64,000 nucleotides of DNA from Neocallimastix lanati (nom. inval.) (taxonomy: Eukaryota; Neocallimastigomycota; Neocallimastigomycetes; Neocallimastigales; Neocallimastigaceae). The position numbers and the translations under genes were made by a program. Within the stretch, counting starts at the first letter, position 1. Each line of letters begins with the position of its first letter. The DNA is taken from NCBI GenBank assembly GCA_016946835.1, contig JACVTC010000031.1, positions 152,501 through 216,500 of the forward strand. Reading direction: 5' to 3'. Positions 19,442 to 31,000 of the stretch are shown in pieces. Below the pieces are notes generated by a model. The model saw only the letters and a list, made by a program, of their open reading frames with translations. It had not been told where the DNA came from and ran no database searches.

Positions 19442-21040
19442 TTATTTTCGCGGGTCCATCATTCCAAGTAGGGCCATGATGGCTATCTTCCTCTCGCGGT
19501 TGTATTCGTATCTTTCTAGGTAATCGTCTTTGTAATCCGCGGGGAATGTGTCGCATCTCCTTAGACAAGTAACGTAATCTTCTAAGGTTTGCTTTTCCGC
19601 AGGTAGATCATAAAAGGCTTCACGAACCGATGGTCTAACTTGTTGTACGAGTAGTAGTCTTTTGGTTTCATCTGTTAGCTGAAGTATTCTACTTAACCTA
19701 TTGAATTCTGATAGGTATTCATAGGCTTTACCCCAATCGTGCCTAAGTTTAAGCATTGCTGTTTTAACTTCTTCCAAGGTTCTTTCACTTTTAAACTCCT
19801 TCAGCAATCTATCCATCAACCTTTGAGATTGTGGGTCATCTCGTTGTTTGAATACTTCGTCCATTTGGTACCACTTCTTAGCAGTTCCTTGTAAGTGGTC
19901 CTCAATAAAGTACAACATAGCCGTGGGCTCGCTTTGGTAATACTTCTGGTGTCTACCAAAGTACCTTTTTAACCTGTCAATAAATGATTCTACATCCCCA
20001 GTTTCACCATTGAACATTGGGATGTCTCGTTCGTACTCCACAGGGTACGCGTCGGTCATAACCACATCTTCCATCGCACTTCTGGTCATTATAGGCGGCG
20101 TGAAGTGGTGATAACTACCGTATCTTGCTTCTTTAGTATCTATGTGTAGTGGGAAAGGTTTGCTCGTCGATGCCTGCTCCTTATTCTGAGCATCCAAAGC
20201 CAGCTTACCCAGTCGTTCAATCTCCTGTTGCTGTACCTGGTTAATGGCCACTAGCTTCTCGATTTTTTCTTCGAGCTCATTCAAGTGTACCTTATCCCTT
20301 TCTTGGTTCGCATCCAAGAATTCCTCAATCTTGAACAATTTTTGACCTTTATCCTCTAGGTCTTGTTGTATTTGTTTTCCTTTTATCTGGTCCGCATCCA
20401 GATAGGTTTCAATCTTTTTGATTTCAGCTTTAACAGCGGCCTCTTTATCTTTACTTTCAGCAAGTTGCTGACTTAGATACGCTTGTACCTTTTGAAGCTC
20501 TAGCACACTAGCTTGGCTACTAGACTCCTCTTCTTCCACACGCCTCTCAACCTCTCCAAATCGTTGGTCCACAGCGGGGATAAAGTTGCTTAGTTCGGCT
20601 TCAATTTTAGCGAATCTCATTTCACTTTGGTTTTGCATCTGTTCTATCATCGCAGCCGTCTGTTGCTGAGTGCTTATTATCATGTTCCTAAAGTCCTCCA
20701 TCTGCTTACTCAGCAAAGCAGCAAAGTCCATCGCTCCAGCATTAACATTTTTGCTTGAACTTTCTCCTTGGTTAGTCCCTGGCCTACTGGCTTCAGGTTT
20801 ACTAGCCTCGGGTTGACTCTTCTCAGGCGCCGCAGCTGGTTTAGGTTTAGAAGCAGCTGGTTTCTCAGGAGTACTAGTCATTTTCTTGTCTCCTGTATTT
20901 TGGCGTCGAGATGGAGGTGCATCTACAGGCGTAGGGCTACTCTCTGCAGTCACGCTGCCCACCGAACTCTTCAGAGAACCACTCCTTGTGGTTTTTCTTG
21001 TGTTTTCAGGCGCCTTATTACTCTTATTCTTTTTATCCAT
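19442..21040 (-). CDS. Gag-only protein of the F element
   Basis: 532 residues from the ATG at 21040, with no stop inside. The N-terminus (1-100) is low-complexity S/T/P/A/K. Residues about 105-290 are heptad-rich with many Q, E, K and L, typical of a long coiled coil. Residues about 330-500 fit a Ty3-type Gag capsid domain: FIDRLKRYFGRHQKYY, GTAKKWYQMDEVF, LSEFNRLSRIL, then VREAFYDLP. No zinc knuckle and no protease, RT or integrase lie nearby. G+C and codon use are much more balanced than in every other ORF of the window. The frame ends almost at the edge of the F1 block. It could be a non-autonomous gag-bearing element (like plant TR-GAG), a remnant of a larger element, or a captured gag gene. 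Confidence 0.75.
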   Translation of the reverse strand: MDKKNKSNKAPENTRKTTRSGSLKSSVGSVTAESSPTPVDAPPSRRQNTGDKKMTSTPEKPAASKPKPAAAPEKSQPEASKPEASRPGTNQGESSSKNVNAGAMDFAALLSKQMEDFRNMIISTQQQTAAMIEQMQNQSEMRFAKIEAELSNFIPAVDQRFGEVERRVEEEESSSQASVLELQKVQAYLSQQLAESKDKEAAVKAEIKKIETYLDADQIKGKQIQQDLEDKGQKLFKIEEFLDANQERDKVHLNELEEKIEKLVAINQVQQQEIERLGKLALDAQNKEQASTSKPFPLHIDTKEARYGSYHHFTPPIMTRSAMEDVVMTDAYPVEYERDIPMFNGETGDVESFIDRLKRYFGRHQKYYQSEPTAMLYFIEDHLQGTAKKWYQMDEVFKQRDDPQSQRLMDRLLKEFKSERTLEEVKTAMLKLRHDWGKAYEYLSEFNRLSRILQLTDETKRLLLVQQVRPSVREAFYDLPAEKQTLEDYVTCLRRCDTFPADYKDDYLERYEYNRERKIAIMALLGMMDPRK

Positions 21041-22199
21041 TTACTTTTCTTAATAATTTATCTAGTAATTATAAATATATCCACTCACTTTTAGTTTATT
21101 TAAAAGATTATAATTTATTCACTTACTAAAATTATTTAGTTGATATAATCGTCCACTTAATTTTTTTTTTTTTAAAATAATAATATAAAATAAATAAAAA
21201 TAAAAAATAAAAAAAAATAATTTTTTTTTTAAAAATTAAATGTATAAAAATTAATAATTTAAATAAATAGTTATTTTAAAAATTTTTCTTTCGCTTCCCG
21301 AATCACTACAAATATAAATTTGTATAAAAAATGACTACCTATTAAGCAAAAGCGAATTTTATTTGGTAAAGTACAAAATTTTTATTAATTAAAAATCGGT
21401 ACTACCAAAAATTTAAAATTTTTAAATTAAATAATGATTTATAATTAAATTATTAATAAATTAAATTTCGGATATACGAAATTTTAAAAAATTTAAATTT
21501 TTAGATTTTTGATCAAAATTTTATTTTGAAGCCGAAAAATTTTTTTTTTTTTTTTTTGATTAAAATTTTCGTGGCTTCTTCCGCTAAATTTTTATTTAAT
21601 TATTATCGGCTATTTAGTTATAAAGCGTTACTATTGTAAAAGGTAAGTTTATTATTAACTAAAATAACGAATAATAATTAAATCTAAAGGCTAAGATAAC
21701 TTAACACCTCTCTATTCGAGTTGTTAATAATAAACACTAAATTAATTAATTCTATAATTATTATTTCTTATTACACTAGAGTATAGCGCAGTACTTTATA
21801 ACTCTATTTGTTATCAGTTACTGGGCTTACACTGAGTAACATTTTTTATTTAATAATTATATTTTTATTTATCAATATTAATATTTATAATAACAATTTA
21901 CGTTAATAGTAACGCTAGTGCGTTACAGTTACAAGTTCAATTATTATTTATACATGTCAATAATATTATGATTGGTAAATAATTTAATTTAACTTAGTTT
22001 ACTAATCACTAAATAAAATATATTTAAATAAGTATTTAACTATATAATTATTTATAAAATAATAAAATTTAATGTACGAAAATAACAAAAGATTTTATTT
22101 GATTAGCCGAAATTGCTAGCTGTTTAGAGATACGTTACGTAACCAAAGAACTATCATTGGATAGGCTTGAAGTTACCATGTATCTGTTACAAATATTTT
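21041..22199. other. AT-rich region upstream of F gag, no gene
   Basis: This is 5-prime of the minus-strand gag gene. It holds runs such as T18 near 21540-21557 and G+C-richer islands near 21790-21835 and 22085-22185. It does not match the F LTR, the A/E/D leader RNA or any LTR in the window. It presumably contains the promoter or leader of the F gag gene. Confidence 0.4.
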
Positions 22200-23225
22200 T
22201 GATAAAGAATGAAGTAATAAATTGATTCTTATTAAAAACTTTTTAATATAGTCAAGGTGATTTTTAAAATATTAATAAATTTATGTATTCTTTACATTAA
22301 TAATTTTACTATATTATTTGATCTAAAAATTTAAGTTTATACATAAAATTTAATTTAAATTTATATTCATTCATTATAAAGGTAAATTAAATTTATGAGA
22401 GTTTAGCAATAACATAGTACTAATTACTTTTAGTATTATTTTTCTAAATAAGGAATAATTCCTGTATATAAACAACTTAAATAACTTTATCAATATTTCT
22501 GTCTTTCGAATTAAGAAATAATTGAAATGAAAGAAATAAATAAAATAAAATTTTCTGTATTTAAAATTGTAAAAGATTTTTCATATATTAATAAATGTAT
22601 TTTATTTTCTATTATGTCATTCAAATTAATATATAAGATTACATATTAAATTAGTATCAAAATTAAGTTAAAGTATTCAATTTTATTGTAATACTGCTTC
22701 TCTTTTTTTTTTGTTTAATTCTTATCTATAATGCATCTTTTATATTATAGATTTATTTTAGTTAATTTGAATATTAGGAAATAATAAAATTTCTATTTAT
22801 TACAATAAGGAAATAATCAATAAGATTTAAAAATCTATTGTTTTTCCATCTCTTCAACTACTTCCAGAGGCTTTGCTACTTTTATATCTTCAAAAAGATA
22901 TAAATTGACTACCTTGGAACTCCTTTTTAGGGGAGAGAAAAAAAAGAAAAAAAAAATAGAAATAATAAAAATAAATAAATAAAAAATAAATAAATAAAAA
23001 TAAATAAAAATAATAATAAAAATAAAATAAAAATAAAATAAATAAATAAAAATAATAATAAAAATAAAATAAAAATAAAATAAATAAATAAAAATAATAA
23101 TAAAAATAAAATAAAAATTAAAATAAAAATATAATAAATAAATAAAAATTATTGTGAAAGAATAAAATTTTTTTTTGTGTTTTAATATTATATAATTTTT
23201 TTTTTGAATTCCTCGAACCATAACA
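22200..23225 (+). repeat. Solo LTR J1
   Basis: TGATAAAGAATGAAG...CCATAACA, homologous to J2 (54765-55978) over its whole length. The two differ mainly in an A-rich AAAT/AAAAT simple-repeat tract (about 22940-23150 here, longer in J2). TTTT lies on both sides (22196-22199, 23226-23229). Confidence 0.85.
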
Positions 23226-23229
23226 TTTT

Positions 23230-24301
23230 TGGTAAAGAATGAATTAATAACCTTTATTTTATTATTAATAATTCTTTACTGAATTGTACTTTCCTATACT
23301 CTTGATAACCTAAACTTAATAATAAAATTTAATTTATTTTGATATAAATTAATTTTAACTTGTAAATACTGTAAATAAATTTTAATTAATTACTTTATTG
23401 TTATATTATTAAATATATGTATATATTAAAATACAATTGTAAATATTAAAATTATACTTTTAAGATACTAAATTATTAAAACTATTAATTAAATATTATT
23501 ATAAAAATTATTATAAAATTATTAAAATTATTAATTAAATATTATTATAAAAATTATTATAAATTATTAATATTATAAAATTATTAAAATTATTAAATAT
23601 TATTATAAAAATTTATTTATTATAACTATTAAATATTATTATAAAATTATTAAGATTATTAATTAAATTTATTATTAAAAATTATTATTAAAAATTATTA
23701 CTTATTATAAAAATTATTATTTAAATATTATCAAATTTATTAATTAAATATTATAAAAATTTTATTTTATTTTGAAAATAATTACAAGTATTATTTAAAA
23801 TAATTAAAGATTATTAAATTTATTATATTAATCTTTAAAAACAATTTATTTAACTTAAAAATATCAAAGAAAATAGTAAAAACTATTTTCTATATATTTA
23901 TTTTATAATTATTTTTAATTAAATTATATTTGAATATTATATTATTATATTTATAAAATTAAAACAAAAATGAATTATTGATATAAAATTAATTCAATAA
24001 TTCTATAAAATTACTTAAATTATAAACAACTAATTATACTTTAAATTCATAAAAAAATATAAATATTGTAAATATTTCTTAAAAATTAAATATGTGTACT
24101 TCAAAATTAAAATTTTATATTAATAAATAATAAGTACTTCAAAAAAAAAAAAAAATAAAAAATAAAATTTTATATTAATAAATAATAAATATTTTTTTTT
24201 TTAATAAAAAAAAATTTTTTTCTTTGTTAAAATCAAAGCAGGATAATACCCGTCCCCCCCTGCTTGATTTTAAATCAATAAGAATCACCCCGAGTCTACC
24301 A
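23230..24301 (+). repeat. Solo LTR G1
   Basis: TGGTAAAGAATGAATTAATAA...GAGTCTACCA, with inverted TGGTA/TACCA ends. It matches G2 (27843-34613 without the copia insertion). Near the end a conserved long hairpin pairs 24227-24242 with 24259-24273 (GCAGG / CCTGC core, one bulge) around a C-rich loop. Confidence 0.85.
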
Positions 24302-24305
24302 TTTT

Positions 24306-25195
24306 TGTAAGAAATTACTTATAAAATAAATTATAAATAATTTCTTAACTACAAATTAACATTAATTATTACTAATTAACATTAATTTGAGAAAATAAAA
24401 TTAAATATAATTAAATAAATATAAAATAATATAAATAAATAATTATACTTAACTTAAATATAAGATAGAGTTTATTATAGAAAGTTTATAATAAACAATA
24501 ACACAAAAGGAATAAAAGACACAAATATTTATAAAATATGTTTTATTAAAAGGGTTTTTGTTTTATTAATTAATTATTTTATTTGAATTATTATTTATTA
24601 TAAAAATTCTAAAATAATAACTCTTGATTTCTCGAAGAGAACTCAAGAGAATCAAATATATATAAATTAATAATTAAATATTATTGGTTAAAATAAATAC
24701 AATAATTTAATGTATTAAATTAATGTATTAAATAAGAAAGATAGATAAATTTTATAATAAATTTATCTAAGTTTCTTACATTGCTCCCTTTACTTAATGA
24801 ATTTGTATAAATTCATTATCATAAAAGAAGTAGTAAGTTTAAAATAAAAATTATAATTAATCAAAAAAAATATAAAATTATATAATTTATTGAAAGTTTT
24901 GCTAACCTTAACTTTTTTACATCTAGAGAAAAGATTAGCGGAAAAACTCTAGATGAGTCAATATTAAGTAAAACCAATTAACTTGGGAAAACCTTAATAT
25001 TGTTTTCTAACTAATATAAGTGAATAAATAATTATAAATTAAATAAAATAAATATAATTACTAAGTGTATAAATAAATATAAAGTTAAATAAAATGACTA
25101 TATTATTAAATGAATAAATAAATATTAAATTAAATAAATTATAATAACTAAGAAATGTAAATGAATTACTAATAAATTTATTTGTATTTCTTACA
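24306..25195 (-). repeat. Solo LTR K (D-related, inverted)
   Basis: TGTAAGAAAT...ATTTCTTACA, inverted ends of 10 bp. The minus strand carries a TATA-rich stretch then the start-site hairpin (24621-24649) and the downstream TTATTATAAACT-type block found in D LTRs. The 5-bp duplication ATTTT (24301-24305, 25196-25200) overlaps the last base of G1 and the first base of F2. Confidence 0.85.
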
Positions 25196-25199
25196 ATTT

Positions 25200-26872
25200 T
25201 GATACGGGGTGTCACTAAATACCTTGTATTTCCTATTAAATACTCTTAATAATAATAAAATAAAATTATTATTAAATATTCTTATTAAAATCTTTTATTA
25301 ATATCAAATATAATAAAAATTATTATTAAATATTCTTATAAATTTCTTTTATTAATATTAAATATAATAAAAATTATTATTAAATATTCTTATAAAATTC
25401 TTTTATTAATATCAAATATAATAAAAATTATTATTAAATATTCTTATAAAATTCTTTTATTAATATTAAATATAATAAAAATTATTATTAAATATTCTTA
25501 TAAATTTCTTTTATTAATATTAAATATAATAAAAATTATTATTAAATATTCTTAAAAATCTTTTATTAATATCAAATATAATAAAAATTATTAAATATTC
25601 TAATAAAAATCTTTTATTAATATTAAATATAATAAAAATTATTATTAAATATTCTTATTAAAATCTTTTATAATAAAAATTATTATTAAATATTCTTATT
25701 AAAATCTTTTATTAATATCAAATATAATAAAAATTATTAAATATTCTAATAAAAATCTTTTATTAATATTAAATATAATAAAAATTATTATTAAATATTC
25801 TTATTAAAATCTTTTATAATAAAAATTATTATTAAATATTCTAATAAAATTCTTTTATTAATATCAAATCTAATAAAAATTATTATTAAATATTCTTATT
25901 AAAATCTTTTATAATAAAAATTATTATTAAATATTCTTATTAAAATCTTTTATTAATATCAAATATAATAAAAATTATTATTAAATATTCTTATTAAAAT
26001 CTTTTATTAATATTAAATATAATAAAAATTATTAAATATTCTAATAAAAATCTTTTATTAATATTAAATATAATAAAAATTATTATTAAATATTCTTATT
26101 AAAATCTTTTATTAATATCAAATATAATAAAAATTATTATTAAATATTCTAATAAAAATCTTTTATTAATATTAAATATAATAAAAATTATTATTAAATA
26201 TTCTTATTAAAAATTATATAATATTTAAATCATTACTAATTCTTATTTTTATATTAAGAATAATAAAAACCTATTTCAATAAATATTTGATATAAAATAC
26301 AGAATTATAAGTTTCTGTATAATATTTTCTAAAACCTTTGAAATAAACTAAAAATAAAACAAAAATTAAAAATAAATTAAATCTTTATTAAAATAAAAAT
26401 GAACTAAAATACAGACGAATTCCAATAATAAAAATAATCTAAAATACAGAAAATATCAATTCTGTATAATTCTCTCTCTGAATAACAATATCAAGAAGAA
26501 GCTACCGCCCGGAATGCCCTTCGTGATAAAATCTCTAAATTAATTTTTTATATTTTAATTTAATAAATGTTATTTTTTTTAAAAAAATAATTTAAAATAA
26601 TAGTTAAAAATTAAAATAAAATAGTTATAATAGTTTTTTTTTATAAAGAATATATTAATAATAAATAAAATGTATTAAAATAAAAGTATAAAAAGAAGAA
26701 TAAATTTCTTTCTTTTTAATACTTGGAACAAATAATTTTAATTTTAAATTTAAATAAAGAATATTTTAAAATTTAATTTTTTTTATTGTTTCCAAATTTA
26801 TTTTTATAGTTATGTGTTAATATTTATTTTTTTGTTTTGAATATCTTAGTGTTTCAACCCCAGCCCGTATCA
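25200..26872 (-). repeat. Solo LTR-like block F2
   Basis: TGATACGGGGTGTCACTAA...GCCCGTATCA with inverted ends. It contains a ~54-bp monomer array (about 25258-26215) and the same unique half as F1, then about 65 bp not present in F1 next to the gag gene. Direction follows F1. Confidence 0.8.
25258..26215. repeat. Tandem array of ~54-bp monomers in F2
   Basis: About 18 copies of the same monomer as at 16396-18850, in a different order and without the exact 523-bp period. The array length therefore changes between copies of this LTR. Confidence 0.85.
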
Positions 26873-26878
26873 ATTTTT

Positions 26879-27839
26879 TGTAAGATTCTATAATTATTTT
26901 TAAATAAAATAATTATATTTTCTTAGTTAAGTTATAATTATAACTTTATTTAATTATATAATATTTATTCATTTAAATATTATTAATAATTTATTAAACT
27001 CAATATTAAATAATTATTAATTTAATACAACAAATTTATTTAATTAATTATTATTTATACATTTATAAATAATTATAGTTTATTTAATTATACATTTAAT
27101 TATTAAATTTATTAGTCTTAGTTTATTTATTTAATTAAATTGTAAACAAATATATTATGTATTCTAATATGTACTTAATAATGTATTCTGTATTTTGTTT
27201 ATTAATATCATTATTATGTTATTTTCCTTATTTGTAAATTTATAATTTTATGGTCGAAATATCTTTTATTATTTTATTCTTTTATTTTCGATCAATTAAA
27301 TTAGATTAGCTAATCGGTCAATTAGGGTTTTTCCCAATCACTTTTTAAAAGTAATTGGTTTTACCTAATTGATACGATGATCGATATGGATAGAATATCG
27401 ATCAAAAATCTTATCTAGGTTTTTCTCTCTAATCTTTTCCTAGATAAGAGATTTGTTAAGATTAGAAAACATTTTTTAATTTAACCTTATTTTTCAAAAA
27501 AGTATAAATAAGGCTCTTGAATTCTCTTTGAGAAATCAAGAGTTATTATTATAACAATTATAATATAGTAATAACATTAATAAATTTTTTATATTTCTAT
27601 TATAATAAAGTAAGTTTTAATAAAAAACAAATTTAAAAAATAAAATAAAATTTTCTTTTCTCTTTGACAATTTTGTGTTATTAGTTTATTATAATTAGTT
27701 ATAATAAACTCTTTCTTATAGAAGATAAGTATATTTATCTTTTTTTTGTTTTCTCAATTTAATAATAATTATTATTTAGTTATTATTAAGTTGTAGTTAA
27801 TAATTTAATTCTAATTAATTTTATAATTAAATTATTACA
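26879..27839 (+). repeat. Solo LTR D4 (D family)
   Basis: TGTAAGATTC...AATTATTACA, 961 bp. TATA box 27503-27510, start-site hairpin 27514-27542, and the palindrome GATCGATAT / ATATCGATC near 27380. It sits between F2 and G2 with T-rich spacers (26873-26878, 27840-27842). No internal region follows it. Confidence 0.85.
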
Positions 27840-28081
27840 TTTTGGTAAAGAATGAATTAATAATCTTTATTTTATTATTAATAATTCTTTACTAAATTGT
27901 ACTTTCCTATATTCTTGATAACCTAAACTTAATAATAAAATTTAATTTATTTTGATATAAATAAATTTTAACTTGTAAATAATGTAAATCAATTTTAATT
28001 AATTACTTTATTGTTATATTATTAAATATATTTATATATTAAAATACAATTGTAAATATTAAAATTATACTTTTAAGATAC

Positions 28082-31000
28082 TGTTAACATATGTAAACAT
28101 ATTTAATAAATAAATCATATAATTTTTATATAATAAAATATATACAATATTTGTATATATAAAATAACATAAATGTATATACATAAACCAATTTGTAAAA
28201 TCGTATGACGTCATAAGATAAATCTATGTAATTAAATTATAAATTTATTTCTATTCATATAAATATAACTTTACATTAATAAATTATTGTATGGAGTTCT
28301 TTAATATAAATAAATAAATAAAATATTAATTTTTCATAAACATTCGCGTGTTTCTACCGATAGTCGGTTAATAGATTAAGAGTCTCAAAACACGCAATAA
28401 TAAAGAGAGACATTATTTTAATTTAAATAAATTTAATATTACACAATTATTAATAATTAATAATTAAAATTAAATTATTAAATTAAATAAATAAGCACTA
28501 TATTAATAAAAACAAATATTTCTAAAATGAGTACCTCGTCAAACCAACAGTCTAGTATAATACTAGCTGGTAGTGCAAATTACGCGTTATGGTTTGACTA
28601 CGTACAAACCGAAACAAGAAAAAGTGGGATAACAAAATACATTTATAAAGATAAATTAAACGGTGTAAATGTAAATGACCCACCAAATGAGAGAATGAAG
28701 GAGGTAAAGGAAGATGCATGCGTAAGGAGCATTATCATAAATTCAGTAAAACCTAATATACACAAAGAAATTACTGGATTACAAACAAGTTATGATATAA
28801 TCCAGAAATTAAATGGTAAATATGGAAAGTCCTATGATGACGCGGCCTATTGGATGGAACAATTACACAAACTGAAGGCCACAAAAGAAACTGAAATACT
28901 TCCAGTTATGGGAGATATCAAAGATATCTTTAACGGAAAGGAAAAAGCAAATCTAAAATTCTCAGAAGATGTAAAACTTGGATATTTATATCAGGCAATT
29001 CCTCAACAATATACCAAAAGATTTGTCCTAAATAAAACGGATACTTTTAACTCACTATATGATAAGATGAAGGAAGACATCGAACGAACAGCTATGGTCT
29101 ACCATTGGAATGACAGTTTAACTAAAGATGATCCTATGGATATTGACTATGCTGGAAACTTAAAAAAGAATAACAATAATTACAATAATGGTAACAAATA
29201 CCACAATAATTATGGGAATAATAAATATAATTATAAAAAACATAATCATAAAAAAGGAAAAAACAAAATCAACAAGTTTTGCCATATTTGCAATAAAAAC
29301 AATCACAACACTAAAGAATGTTGGTTCAATGGTTTAAACAAATCCAGTGCATTAAATAAGTATGCATTGGAAAATTACGATAACACCAATGAACAAAAGA
29401 AAATGAAAAATAAACCATTAAAGAAAATATCTGGTTATATTAACCAATATAATATTAATGAACAATATAACGATAATGTAGACTTTGAAGATATTCGTCC
29501 ATTATTAAAGGAAAAGAAAAATATTAAACGTACAGTAGGATTAATAAATCATGCTATAGAATTGACTAAAACTATAAAAGAAAATGAAATCCATAACATA
29601 AATTTAAATAATAATGCTTGTTCTATTAATAACTTCAATAAATCATACTGGTTATTTGACTCTGGAGCAGGAGAACATTTAACTAACAATATTAATTTAT
29701 TAAAGAATTTTAAAGAAGAAAAAATAACATTAAGATGTGCAAACAATACTATATGCACATTTGACGGTTATGGAGAATTTACTTTTAAGATTAACAGTTA
29801 TAAAATTAACTTAAAGCGCGTTCTCTATTCGAAAGATGTGGTGAAGAACATTATTAGTGGCAATGAGCTAATAAAATTAGGAATTATAGCAATTACGGAG
29901 CCAACTAATAATGATATGGTTAAACTGACTCTTAAGGATCTTGGAGGTAATGTTATTGGAACATTTCATTCAAATGAATATAATGAAATTATTATTGCAG
30001 CTAATCATAATAATGAAATGGAATATTCAACAAATAAAAATATCTTCACAACAAAGAAAATTAATGAAGAAAGCAGAATAATATGGCATCGACGTTTAGG
30101 CCATTATTACTTAGATGATTTACCAAAGTTTCTTGAATTACATAATATAAAGGAACCACTTTGTGAAGACTGTAAAATATCAAAAATGAAAAGAAGTCCT
30201 CATAACAAAATAACTCCCAAGGCTGAAGATATTTTAGACGTAATTCACTCAGATATAATTTGGCCTATAAGGGAATCATTAACTAATAAAAAATTTGTTC
30301 TAACCGTACTGGATGAAAAATCCCATAAAAGTTGGATTTTTCTTATGAAGAGTAAAGCCGAAACAATAGAAATATTAATTAACTTCCTCAAATATCTTAA
30401 CAATATTTTCAATTAGAGAAAAATTAAAAATTTTAAATCAGATAACGCAAAAGAATACCGCAATAAGAGACTCATAAAATTCTGTAATGAAAATGGTATA
30501 AACAAAATTTACTCTCCTCCCTACAATCCAGAAAATAACGGTTTTGCCGAAAGGTTCAATCAAACTTTAATTTTTTGTACCAAAACATTATTATATTGGA
30601 GTAAACTCTCTGAAAACTTTTGGGACTTTGCAATACAATATGCGAATTATTTATATAATAGGACACCACACACCATTACAAGTGACACAGTCCCTAATGA
30701 GATATTCTACGATAAAAAGGTAGAAATACATCATATTAGAACCTTCGGATGCATAACTTACTATAAGTCGTTTGAGCAAAATAAAACAAAATTCAGTCCA
30801 AATGCAAATAAAGGAATCTTTTTGGGTTTTAGTGAATCTACTAATAGTTATATTATTATGGATTACTATGACTATAAAATTCATAATGTTCGTGAAATAT
30901 ATTGTCAAGAAGACTCACCTGGTAAGCTTTCATTATCAAATGAAGCTTTAGACGGTAATGAATATCCATCATTTTTCAATTTCGACTTTAATTTCAGTAA

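Noticed and set aside
22835-23221. Minus-strand frame of 128 codons rich in Tyr/Phe/Ile
   Set aside because: It is the translation of the AAAT simple-repeat tract of LTR J1; low complexity, no domain, and not kept in J2.
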